A stretch of 33,530 bases of DNA from contig CACOQT010000012.1 in NCBI GenBank assembly GCA_902629395.1, forward strand, positions 1-33,530, in the 5' to 3' direction. The DNA is from an uncultured Prochlorococcus sp. (GTDB taxonomy: Bacteria > Cyanobacteriota > Cyanobacteriia > PCC-6307 > Cyanobiaceae). The notes beneath the pieces were generated by a model, which ran no database searches, had not been told where the DNA came from, and saw only the letters and a list, made by a program, of their open reading frames with translations. Made by a program: the position numbers and the translations under genes. Positions 8,174 through 15,082 of the stretch are shown here, piece after piece; position 1 is the stretch's first letter; every line of letters begins with the position of its first letter.

Positions 8174-8977
8174 TTAGGCTTTGCGACCATAGAAGATTCC
8201 TTTGATTTTGATATCAACAGGATCTTTTGATCCTAGGTCATTATCTGAAGGTTGGATAGCAACAAATTGGCCACCAAATTCTTCAGTGTCTGCATCAACA
8301 GTTTCGACAGTAAGTGTTATTTCACCTTTACCGCCAAGATCATCTTTAACATTTTCTCTTGCAAGATCCTCATCATCACCACCACGAGCAATGAGAGCTT
8401 GAGCATATTCAACACCAGTTGATTTAGCACGACTCTTTGGATCAAGAAAGTCTGCAGATCTGTAACTTGGTGTTGTCGTTGGACCTGAAAATTCAGCTCC
8501 TGGCTCAATTGATTTTCCTTTTTTTGATTCGGCAACCATCTCTTTAACTGAGAAAGCAAAAGGAAATTCTTCTCCATTAGGAGCAAGAACAGTGATTAGA
8601 GAGAAATCAATACCACCTTTCTCAGTGAATTTCCCACCGGAAAGATCCCCATAAACTTCATCAAGACTTGTATTGAAGCGAGGACTGATAATTTTTGCTA
8701 CGGCAAAATCAGATTTGTTACGCTTGTTGCCTGGAAGTTTTACTGAAACTTCTGTTGGCTGTAGGCATAAGCTTTTAAATTGGCCATCAGCATTGATAGA
8801 ACCCGAGGAACCTGTAGGCAAAACAGTGCAAGCATCAGCTTGGCCAGTATTTACAACATTGCCAAATCGAGCATTACCTTGCTCGCGACCTTTTAAAGCT
8901 GCAGATGCGCTTGATGGAAGAGTTGTAAAGGTGAGACAAAAAGCCAGCATCAAAGCCAGCAGAGGACGAAATCGCAT
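8174..8977 (-). CDS. psbO: Photosystem II manganese-stabilising protein PsbO
   Basis: PsbO is the lumenal extrinsic subunit that stabilises the Mn4CaO5 cluster of photosystem II. From ATG 8977 the product has 267 residues, beginning MRFRPLLALMLAFCLTF with a classical Sec signal and likely cleavage after ASA at about residue 26, giving a mature start ALKGREQG. Cys50 and Cys71 fit the conserved intramolecular disulfide. Family segments include CLQPTEVSVK, a SADFLDPKSR-like loop and the C-terminal IKGIFYGRK. The open frame continues upstream to 9103, but those 42 residues would bury the signal peptide and are rejected. It is followed by a strong terminator and preceded by a promoter region shared with no other gene. 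Confidence 0.97.
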   Translation of the reverse strand: MRFRPLLALMLAFCLTFTTLPSSASAALKGREQGNARFGNVVNTGQADACTVLPTGSSGSINADGQFKSLCLQPTEVSVKLPGNKRNKSDFAVAKIISPRFNTSLDEVYGDLSGGKFTEKGGIDFSLITVLAPNGEEFPFAFSVKEMVAESKKGKSIEPGAEFSGPTTTPSYRSADFLDPKSRAKSTGVEYAQALIARGGDDEDLARENVKDDLGGKGEITLTVETVDADTEEFGGQFVAIQPSDNDLGSKDPVDIKIKGIFYGRKA

Positions 8978-9026
8978 GAGAGGGCTAGATGACTGCGGTC
9001 GAAACCGCCCAATTAATTCAGTTGGG

Positions 9027-9042
9027 ATATTACAGGTGTCAA
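9027..9042 (-). promoter_or_regulatory. Possible psbO promoter elements
   Basis: On the minus strand TTGACA (plus 9037-9042) and TAATAT (plus 9027-9032) both occur 50-65 nt upstream of the psbO ATG. They are too close together (4 nt) to act as one -35/-10 pair. Either TTGACA is a -35 for GAATTA 17 nt downstream, or TAATAT is a -10 with a weaker upstream box. The rest of 8978-9203 shows no gene. Confidence 0.3.
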
Positions 9043-9203
9043 ATACTTCTTTTAACAAGCATTTGACAGCTCTATACAACCCGTAGCTTTTGCATTGTTG
9101 CATTTACTACTCCTAATTCCTTGAGAACCCTTTTGCAGCAGCGTTTCTTTGGTGTCTTGAGTCTAAATATTAGAAAAAAACAAAAATATAAATGTCTGCA
9201 AAA

Positions 9204-10463
9204 TTACGATTTAAAATTCCGAATTTCATCTAAAAGTTGATGCGATATTGAAAGTTTTGTGGAGAAAGATAAGTTTTTGACCATTTTTTTGGGACCTAAC
9301 AAAAAACCACTGTTGAAGTTTTTATCAAAGCCTTGACCATCTCGATCAATGGGATTTGCCATTAGCAGGTCACAACCTTTTAAAGTTCTTTTTTTTTCTC
9401 CCTTTTCAATAATTTCAATATCACTTCCCGTCTCAGCTGCAAAACCTAAGAAAATTTGATTTTTTAGTTTTTTCCTCGTTTGGTTTTGAATTAAGTCTGA
9501 GGTCATTATTAGATCGTCAACTATGGACTTTAAAAATAATTCTTTGGAAATTTTTTGAATACTAGGTTTATTCTTTTTGAAATCTGATACTGCTGCAGCC
9601 ATGACAATCACTTCGGCAGATTTTTGTAAATCATCAATCTGTGTGCCCATTTCGCTTGAACTCCTTACTGGGTATGTATTTAGTCCCTCGAGAAGATCTT
9701 CTTGGATGCTAATGGGGCCATGAACTAAATCGACCTCTGCACCTCTAAGCTTGGCAGCTTGAGCTATTGAAACTCCCATCCTTCCGCTACTGCGATTTGT
9801 TAATTGCCTCGCTGCATCAAGATCTTCGACAGTGGGACCAGCCGAAACGAGAAATCTTTTGCCTTTGAAATCTTTTGTAAGATATCTATTTTCTGAATGG
9901 AAAATAAATGCACTTTCTGAGGCTAATTCAATTATGTCCAGATTTGCCATTTTTCCATCACCAACTCTGTCACAGGCTAAAAGTCCACTACCTGGTTCGA
10001 GACTGATAACTTGATCCAAATTCTTTGCGTAATTCCAATTTCTTTTTACTGATTGATTTTCCCACATAGAAGTATTCATTGCCGCAGCAATAACTATTTG
10101 AGATTGAGTAGCTAAAAGAATGCTTGCTAAGAGTCCATCAGCATTACCACTGGAAAATTTAGATAAAGATGTTGCACTCATGGGGGCAACAACAATTAGC
10201 TCTGCCCACTCAGCTAAAGCAATATGCAGAGGCTTGGTCTGAGAATTATCCCATTGATCTTTGTCTTCATAACATTTATTTCTACTTAAGGTGGATAAAG
10301 ATAAGGGACTAACTAATTTCGCGGCGCTTTGAGTTATTACGCATTTGACCTCCGCTCCAGCTTTGATTAGGCGGCTAACTAAAATTGGGGCTTTAACAGC
10401 TGCAATACTTCCTGTGACAGCAACTATTATTCTTCTCCCTGAAAATAAGGACGTATTGTTCAT
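9204..10463 (-). CDS. coaBC: Bifunctional phosphopantothenoylcysteine decarboxylase / phosphopantothenate-cysteine ligase
   Basis: This fusion protein of 419 residues catalyses two steps of coenzyme A synthesis: CTP-dependent joining of cysteine to 4'-phosphopantothenate, then FMN-dependent decarboxylation to 4'-phosphopantetheine. The CoaC half (about 1-185) begins with a flavoprotein strand RIIVAVTGSIAA, has catalytic His80 in PLHIALAEWA, AAMNTSMW at 127-134 (usually PAMNTxMW) and the lid cysteine in GLLACDRVGDGKM with Cys164. The CoaB half starts at KRFLVSAGPTVEDLDA and has NRSSGRMG at 223-230 and a DFKKNKPS lysine motif. The start is ATG 10463. It stands alone and diverges from the DUF565 gene across about 200 AT-rich bases in which I see no further gene. 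Confidence 0.96.
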   Translation of the reverse strand: MNNTSLFSGRRIIVAVTGSIAAVKAPILVSRLIKAGAEVKCVITQSAAKLVSPLSLSTLSRNKCYEDKDQWDNSQTKPLHIALAEWAELIVVAPMSATSLSKFSSGNADGLLASILLATQSQIVIAAAMNTSMWENQSVKRNWNYAKNLDQVISLEPGSGLLACDRVGDGKMANLDIIELASESAFIFHSENRYLTKDFKGKRFLVSAGPTVEDLDAARQLTNRSSGRMGVSIAQAAKLRGAEVDLVHGPISIQEDLLEGLNTYPVRSSSEMGTQIDDLQKSAEVIVMAAAVSDFKKNKPSIQKISKELFLKSIVDDLIMTSDLIQNQTRKKLKNQIFLGFAAETGSDIEIIEKGEKKRTLKGCDLLMANPIDRDGQGFDKNFNSGFLLGPKKMVKNLSFSTKLSISHQLLDEIRNFKS

Positions 10464-10667
10464 GATATTTGAATTTTATATCAAATAGACCTTAAAAAGA
10501 TAATTATAAAAATTTTAATAATGTGAATTTGTTAGATTGGAGAATGTTTGACTTGTTATATCTTTATTGAGAATAATTTATTTTGCTTTATAAAATATTC
10601 TATTTATTATATTAATATAGAAATTGATTATTTGAAAAATCAAAAGTAATTGTTTGTCTTTCCTCTT

Positions 10668-11009
10668 ATGAGTGAACGAATGCAGAAAACATTTTTATAT
10701 AAATCATCTGCCAGGTTTGTTTACAGGTTGGCAGATTGGTCTGCAAATCCATGGCGAAGATATTCGTTGTTAGCAATAATTTTTTTTATAGGCTTTTTGA
10801 TAGGAAGTTCTCTAGGAATGATTAATGGAGTACTAGCTTTAATGGATCCTGTCGGAGCATTTATAACATTAATATTTTTGGAGATATTAATAAAAGCAAG
10901 ATTTGTTTTTCTCGAGACTAAAAAACCAATAATACTTGTAAGGATTTTTGATATGTTGAGAATAGGTTTAGCTTATGGTCTTATTTCTGAGGGGTTGAAA
11001 TTATTATAA
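10668..11009 (+). CDS. DUF565 / Ycf20-like membrane protein
   Basis: From ATG 10668 the product has 113 residues; a TTG at 10650 would add six. A soluble N-terminus with WSANPWRRYSL is followed by a hydrophobic segment at about 37-60 and two further hydrophobic stretches at about 62-78 and 92-108. The NPWRR(Y/F)S motif just before the first membrane helix is characteristic of the DUF565 family, which includes plastid Ycf20. In algae and plants Ycf20-like proteins are linked to thermal dissipation of light energy; the function in picocyanobacteria is not established. It converges on pyrB, with 11 bp between stops. Confidence 0.7.
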   Translation: MSERMQKTFLYKSSARFVYRLADWSANPWRRYSLLAIIFFIGFLIGSSLGMINGVLALMDPVGAFITLIFLEILIKARFVFLETKKPIILVRIFDMLRIGLAYGLISEGLKLL

Positions 11010-11020
11010 TTTTAATATAA

Positions 11021-12040
11021 TTATTTATTATTATTTAATCCTAGTAAGTATAATAAAGCCATTCTCGTTGGAATACCATTTTCGACTTGTTGACCTATAA
11101 GATTAATTGAATCATCTTCAACTAATTCACTGCTTATCTCTACTCCTCTATTGACTGGTCCAGGGTGAAGAACAGGAACTTTCTTTCTACACCATTTTAA
11201 ACTTTCATGTGTTATTCCATATTGATAAAAATAACTATCAAGATCTGATAGCATGTTCTGTCTCATTCTCTCTTTCTGTAATCGGAGAGTCATAACAGCA
11301 TCACTATTTTTTAGTGCATCTTTAAGTGATCTTTCTATAAAAACAGACCCTCTGTTTTTGATGGGATCAGATTTTTGCCCTGGCGGAGGATTGATAACAA
11401 AATCAATGAATTCCTCTGGAAGCAGGCTGGGAGGTCCACACAGTGTCACTTCGGCTCCACAAGCGGTTAGAGCCCAAAGGTTCGATCTCGCTACTCTTGA
11501 ATGAAGAATATCTCCAACTATTGTGATCTTTTTGTTCAAAAGACTATTAGTTGATGGTTCTTTTTCATTAAAAAAATTAGCAAGTGTGAATAGATCCAAA
11601 AGGCCTTGACTTGGATGGCTATGAAATCCATCACCTGCATTGAGAATAGATGTATTAATGTTATTTATATCTATATAGTTTGCTAACTCAGCGGGTAAAT
11701 TTGAAGAATCATGCCTAATTACTAAAATATCAGCTCCCATTGAGATGTATGTGAGAATAGTGTCTAAAGGAGTCTCTCCTTTGCTTAAAGAACTAGCTGA
11801 AACGGAAAAATTTTGAACATCAGCAGAGAGCCTTTTTGCTGCAAGTTCAAAGCTGGCTCTTGTTCTCGTACTTGGCTCAAAAAATAAGTTGGCGATCAAT
11901 CTTCCTTGAAGTGCTGGAAGTTTTCTTGAACTTGATTTATGGACATCTTTAAACCTTGATGTTAGTTCTAAAACTGTGTTGTAATCCTTTAGAGAAAAAG
12001 TAGATAGATCAAGGATGTGATTATGTTCCCAATTATTCAT
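11021..12040 (-). CDS. pyrB: Aspartate carbamoyltransferase catalytic subunit
   Basis: This makes N-carbamoyl-L-aspartate from carbamoyl phosphate and aspartate, the committed step of pyrimidine synthesis. The 339-residue product has the carbamoyl-phosphate loop [13 protein letters not shown] at about 53-65, [11 protein letters not shown] at about 84-94 with the lysine from the neighbouring subunit's active site, HSRVARSN in the hinge region and [11 protein letters not shown] near the C-terminus. No regulatory pyrI follows, as expected in cyanobacteria. ATG 12040 overlaps the mpg stop as ATGA, so translation is probably coupled in an mpg-pyrB operon. Confidence 0.97.
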   Translation of the reverse strand: MNNWEHNHILDLSTFSLKDYNTVLELTSRFKDVHKSSSRKLPALQGRLIANLFFEPSTRTRASFELAAKRLSADVQNFSVSASSLSKGETPLDTILTYISMGADILVIRHDSSNLPAELANYIDINNINTSILNAGDGFHSHPSQGLLDLFTLANFFNEKEPSTNSLLNKKITIVGDILHSRVARSNLWALTACGAEVTLCGPPSLLPEEFIDFVINPPPGQKSDPIKNRGSVFIERSLKDALKNSDAVMTLRLQKERMRQNMLSDLDSYFYQYGITHESLKWCRKKVPVLHPGPVNRGVEISSELVEDDSINLIGQQVENGIPTRMALLYLLGLNNNK

Positions 12041-12606
12041 AATCCCTCAAAAGAAGGTGGTTGCCAACACTTTTCCCTAGTAGGAATTCTATCTCCTCGA
12101 ACCCTTTTGCTAACACTTCTGCTGTTTTTAAAGTACCAACGCCAAGGTATATCTTTAGCTTGCGAAATGCCAATTCTTGTGGTTTGAACAATACTTCCAA
12201 TTCTCGATAAATCCTCTCCCTCTGTTAACCAAAAATCATATTCAGGTGATAAGGGTAAATTATTAAAATTTCTATTTAATCCAAATCTTTTTGCCAATAG
12301 ACCTGGCCCAGAGGCAATTCTATCGTTCTCCCCTTTTATTGCTATAGATCGAAGAAGCACGCCATTTGCCCAGTTTTTCTGGCCGGTAACAATATTTACG
12401 CAACTGTTAATACCGTATGAAAGGTATATATAAAAATGACCTGGATCTCCAAAAAGTGTTTCGTTGCTCTTAGTTCTGCCTGAGAATCCATGGCATGAGG
12501 CTTCTTCTTGAGAATAAGCTTCAGTTTCAACAATCATTCCAGCAAGATAACTGTTTTTTGATTGGCGCTTAATTAAAAAACATCCAATTAAGTTAGGTGC
12601 TACCAA
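12037..12606 (-). CDS. mpg: 3-methyladenine DNA glycosylase (Mpg/AAG family)
   Basis: This base-excision-repair enzyme flips out and removes alkylated or deaminated purines. Signatures are [18 protein letters not shown], with the catalytic Glu in [23 protein letters not shown] and an [13 protein letters not shown] segment lining the substrate pocket; [10 protein letters not shown] is also family-typical. The annotated 189 residues start at a TTG at 12606. The conserved N-terminal stretch KEFFSRPSH is encoded in frame just upstream, but no ATG, GTG or TTG opens it before an in-frame TAA near 12665. An AAAGGAG sequence stands at about 12658-12664 on the minus strand. Initiation may therefore use ATT or ATC, or the N-terminus is shortened. 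It overlaps pyrB by 4 nt. Confidence 0.88.
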   Translation of the reverse strand: MVAPNLIGCFLIKRQSKNSYLAGMIVETEAYSQEEASCHGFSGRTKSNETLFGDPGHFYIYLSYGINSCVNIVTGQKNWANGVLLRSIAIKGENDRIASGPGLLAKRFGLNRNFNNLPLSPEYDFWLTEGEDLSRIGSIVQTTRIGISQAKDIPWRWYFKNSRSVSKRVRGDRIPTREKCWQPPSFEGL

Positions 12607-12855
12607 ATGAGAGGGCCTTGAAAAGAATTCTTTTGTAAGAATTGAGATTTGCTTACTACTCCTTTAACTAATACTAATCACTAAATTATAGATTAATAGA
12701 TTTGCAGATCAATTTACCATCACATAAAATTGGTAAAAGGTAATTAGATGGCAAAATGGAAGAGAAAAAGATTTTTAAACTAAAGCACCTCGACCTTTTT
12801 CTGACAAGTCGTCACTCCTGTTACCTAAAGTTTTTGACAATTTTCTAAAGTAACT

Positions 12856-13143
12856 ATGACTAAAATTTCATCATCCGATGTTCGTAAGGTTTCACAATTA
12901 GCTCGTCTCGAGTTGCCAGAAGATCAAATAGAAACTTACACAGAGCAACTTGAAGAAATACTTAATTATGTTGATCAATTGCAAGAAATAGATACTAATA
13001 ATATTCCTCCAACGACTAGAGCAGTTGAAGTGGTCAATTCAATGAGAGAAGATTTAGTTGAAGTTAATTGCTCAAGAGAAGATATTCTTAATCAAGCCCC
13101 TCACAGAGAGGGTGATTTTTTTAGAGTTCCTAAAATACTGTAG
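12856..13143 (+). CDS. gatC: Aspartyl/glutamyl-tRNA amidotransferase subunit C
   Basis: GatC stabilises the GatCAB complex, which converts Glu-tRNA(Gln), and in some organisms Asp-tRNA(Asn), to the correctly charged form. The 95-residue length and pattern match: an N-terminal helix with [19 protein letters not shown], a central helix [17 protein letters not shown], the extended [16 protein letters not shown] stretch, and a C-terminal [13 protein letters not shown] tail that packs on GatA. The start is ATG. It converges on crtR with only 9 bp between the stops. The other GatCAB genes are not in the window. Confidence 0.95.
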   Translation: MTKISSSDVRKVSQLARLELPEDQIETYTEQLEEILNYVDQLQEIDTNNIPPTTRAVEVVNSMREDLVEVNCSREDILNQAPHREGDFFRVPKIL

Positions 13144-13152
13144 ACCAAAGAG

Positions 13153-14187
13153 TTATCTTTGACTTTCTGTTCTGATTCTTGTTTTGTGAATTAATTTTAT
13201 ATATTTTCGTCTCCAATTATTTGTCGGTAAAATTCTCGCTATAGGTCTCATCCTACTTCTTCTTTCTTTGTGACTTCTTATTCCAAAAAAAACATCATAA
13301 ATAAAATTGAAACTATCTTTTTTAGATTCAAAAATCCCCATTCTTTGAGGAGAACCTTTTTGATCTAATAGTGGTTTTGTTGCTTCGTAAGCTGGTTTAT
13401 ATTCAAACCATGGTATAGATGGCCACAAATGATGAACTAAATGATAATTTTGTCCCATTATTAGCAAGTTCATCAATTTGCTTGGATAAACTCTGGAGTT
13501 CTTCCATCGATTTCTCGTCTGAAAAGGTCTATGTGGTAAATAGTCAAAAAATATGCCCAAAGTCACTCCAACCATTAATGCTGGCCCGAACCATAAGTTA
13601 TAAATAATATTCATAAAATTATATTTAATTCCTGCAATAATTATGCAAATGAATATTCCTCTTTCAATTCCCCATTGCATAAGTTCAAACTTTCTCCAAA
13701 GTTTTCTTTCAAAGAAAAAATATTCATGATAAAAAAATCTTGGAGCAATTAACCAAATAGGCCCAAAAGTGCTAACTATGTGGTCTGGGTCGTTTTTGGG
13801 ATCATTGACGTATTTGTGATGTTCAAGATGAACTCGTGTGAAAACTGGAAAACTAAAACCCAGCAATATGGCTGACCCATGCCCCATGAGTTGATTGATC
13901 CACTTATTGGGATGGGCAGCATTGTGACAGGCATCATGTATGACAGTACCTTCCATGTGAAGAGCTAAAAAAGCTAATGCAACTAAAATCGGTAATGGCC
14001 AATTTCCTTGATACCACTGCCAAACTGTCACTATCGCAAGAATATATCCACCTAAGAAAAGTCCTAAAGTTACGTTTAAAGGCTTTGGAGGATCAAGATA
14101 TTCTTGGATCTCATCTTGCCAGTCGCGTAATGACTTCAGTTTTTTCGTTGCCTTATTCTTGTCAGACCTCGATAAGCACTGGGTCAT
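13153..14187 (-). CDS. crtR: Beta-carotene hydroxylase (CrtR type, fatty-acid-hydroxylase-like di-iron enzyme)
   Basis: This membrane di-iron oxygenase hydroxylates beta-carotene rings to give zeaxanthin. Histidine clusters are HDACHNAAH (84-92), HLEHH (120-124) and HLVHH (249-253), with an extra DYLPHRP at 215-221. Hydrophobic segments lie at about 38-58, 63-80, 100-117, 175-192 and 195-215. The product is 344 residues, longer than many cyanobacterial CrtR proteins (about 300), because of a strongly basic C-terminal tail from about 290 (RSHKERRSRMRPIAR). The membrane topology and three-box pattern separate it from CrtZ-type hydroxylases. The start is ATG 14187, and a tRNA-Leu gene lies upstream on the same strand. 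Confidence 0.93.
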   Translation of the reverse strand: MTQCLSRSDKNKATKKLKSLRDWQDEIQEYLDPPKPLNVTLGLFLGGYILAIVTVWQWYQGNWPLPILVALAFLALHMEGTVIHDACHNAAHPNKWINQLMGHGSAILLGFSFPVFTRVHLEHHKYVNDPKNDPDHIVSTFGPIWLIAPRFFYHEYFFFERKLWRKFELMQWGIERGIFICIIIAGIKYNFMNIIYNLWFGPALMVGVTLGIFFDYLPHRPFQTRNRWKNSRVYPSKLMNLLIMGQNYHLVHHLWPSIPWFEYKPAYEATKPLLDQKGSPQRMGIFESKKDSFNFIYDVFFGIRSHKERRSRMRPIARILPTNNWRRKYIKLIHKTRIRTESQR

Positions 14188-14236
14188 TGCTTGATGTGAT
14201 TGAAATTAATTGAGCCTATACAGCTTAATTAAAAAA

Positions 14237-14319
14237 TGCCCACCGGGAGACTTGAACTCCCACGACATAAAGCCACTGGTACCTAAAACCAGCGCGTCTA
14301 CCAATTCCGCCAGGTGGGC
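14237..14319 (-). tRNA. tRNA-Leu (anticodon UAG)
   Basis: On the minus strand the acceptor arms GCCCACC and GGTGGGC pair over 7 bp, with discriminator A. The D arm contains AATTGGTAGACGC, the anticodon arm is CTGGT-TTTAGGT-ACCAG, giving anticodon TAG, and the T arm is GGGAG-TTCAAGT-CTCCC. A variable arm of class II size lies between them, as expected for leucine. CCA is not encoded, and a T run follows the 3' end. Confidence 0.97.
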
Positions 14320-14440
14320 AAAGGATTTTTGTTAATAACTTATGATAATAGCAGCTCACTGATGGCTATTTAAAGACTATTTTTGATTCGTGGACGGAAA
14401 AAGATTATTGTGATTTATATATTTGTTTAAGAGTGATTTG

Positions 14441-14476
14441 AAATGCTCTTTTTAGAGTGCATTTAGTTAATTTTTT
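14441..14476 (+). terminator. Orphan terminator-like hairpin upstream of the Ycf66-like gene
   Basis: AAATGCTCT (14441-14449) pairs with AGAG (14454-14457) and CATTT (14460-14464), with a TTTT loop and a 2-nt TG bulge. TTAATTTTTT follows at 14467-14476. On the plus strand no gene lies between the tRNA-Leu gene, which is on the other strand, and this hairpin. It could be an attenuator in the Ycf66-like/ileS leader or the 3' end of a small RNA. Confidence 0.3.
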
Positions 14477-14521
14477 AAAAGCTCTCTCAAACTAGAAAAT
14501 TGAATCCGTATCTAGAAAAAT

Positions 14522-15040
14522 ATGTTTGTTTCTATTTTTGGATATTTATTTCTATTAACAGGGCTATTGATATTGGCTTTACCTTTAATTCTTGTCGAAT
14601 TGAGTAGGCCGAAAGATTGGTTGATGGGAGGACTTTTATTGTTTTTAGGATTATTTCTTCAAGTGGAGAATGAGTTTTTAAGAGGTTCAATAAATTTGCT
14701 TATTATTTCTATGACTATTTTGTTTGGAAAAATGAGTTTAGAAATCTTTCAGAATAGATGGTATCAACTTAGTACTGAAGAGAGAAAGCGGATTGGATCT
14801 TTTCATCGATGGTTTGAATCTTCTCAACAACTTGGACAAAGTTTTGCTTCATTAGGTAGTGGATTTGTGAATTTTTTTACAAATTTGATCAATCAACCTG
14901 AAAAACCTCAAAAAGAAAAAAAATGGATACATCCAAAATTGAAAGAGGAAGTGAAAAAGAAATCAATTGATCGAGCTGGTTCAATTGATTCCAATAAGCT
15001 CACAAATCAAGAATCATCTGAAAATGTTGAGGCTTCTTGA
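14522..15040 (+). CDS. Ycf66-like membrane protein
   Basis: The product has 172 residues. Two or three membrane helices fill the N-terminal half: about 5-27, 34-51 and 55-72. Between the first two is a short ELSRPKDWLMGG loop. Helix-RP-helix spacing followed by FLQVENEFLRGSINLL resembles the Ycf66 N-terminal family of cyanobacteria and plastids, whose role is unknown. The C-terminal half is hydrophilic and low-complexity, rich in Lys, Glu and Ser (EKPQKEKKWIHPKLKEEV), and probably disordered. It ends 42 nt before ileS on the same strand, so the two may be cotranscribed. The family assignment rests on topology and remembered similarity, and is moderate. Confidence 0.5.
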   Translation: MFVSIFGYLFLLTGLLILALPLILVELSRPKDWLMGGLLLFLGLFLQVENEFLRGSINLLIISMTILFGKMSLEIFQNRWYQLSTEERKRIGSFHRWFESSQQLGQSFASLGSGFVNFFTNLINQPEKPQKEKKWIHPKLKEEVKKKSIDRAGSIDSNKLTNQESSENVEAS

Positions 15041-15082
15041 TAAGGTTAAAATGCTTTAGAAAACCATCATGACTGGTGAATA

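Noticed and set aside
8673-9086. 137-codon plus-strand frame antisense to psbO and its upstream region
   Set aside because: It is a shadow of psbO coding, without a ribosome-binding site or recognisable protein features.
8978-9103. 42-codon extension of the psbO frame
   Set aside because: It would place a hydrophilic segment before the Sec signal peptide. ATG 8977 gives the correct signal and length.
10485-10640. Very AT-rich stretch between coaBC and the DUF565 gene, considered as a mobile remnant
   Set aside because: There are no inverted repeats, target duplications or coding remnants. It looks like an ordinary divergent promoter region.
13419-13607. 62-codon plus-strand frame inside crtR
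   Set aside because: It is antisense to a complete gene with all histidine boxes, and the product is unrecognisable.
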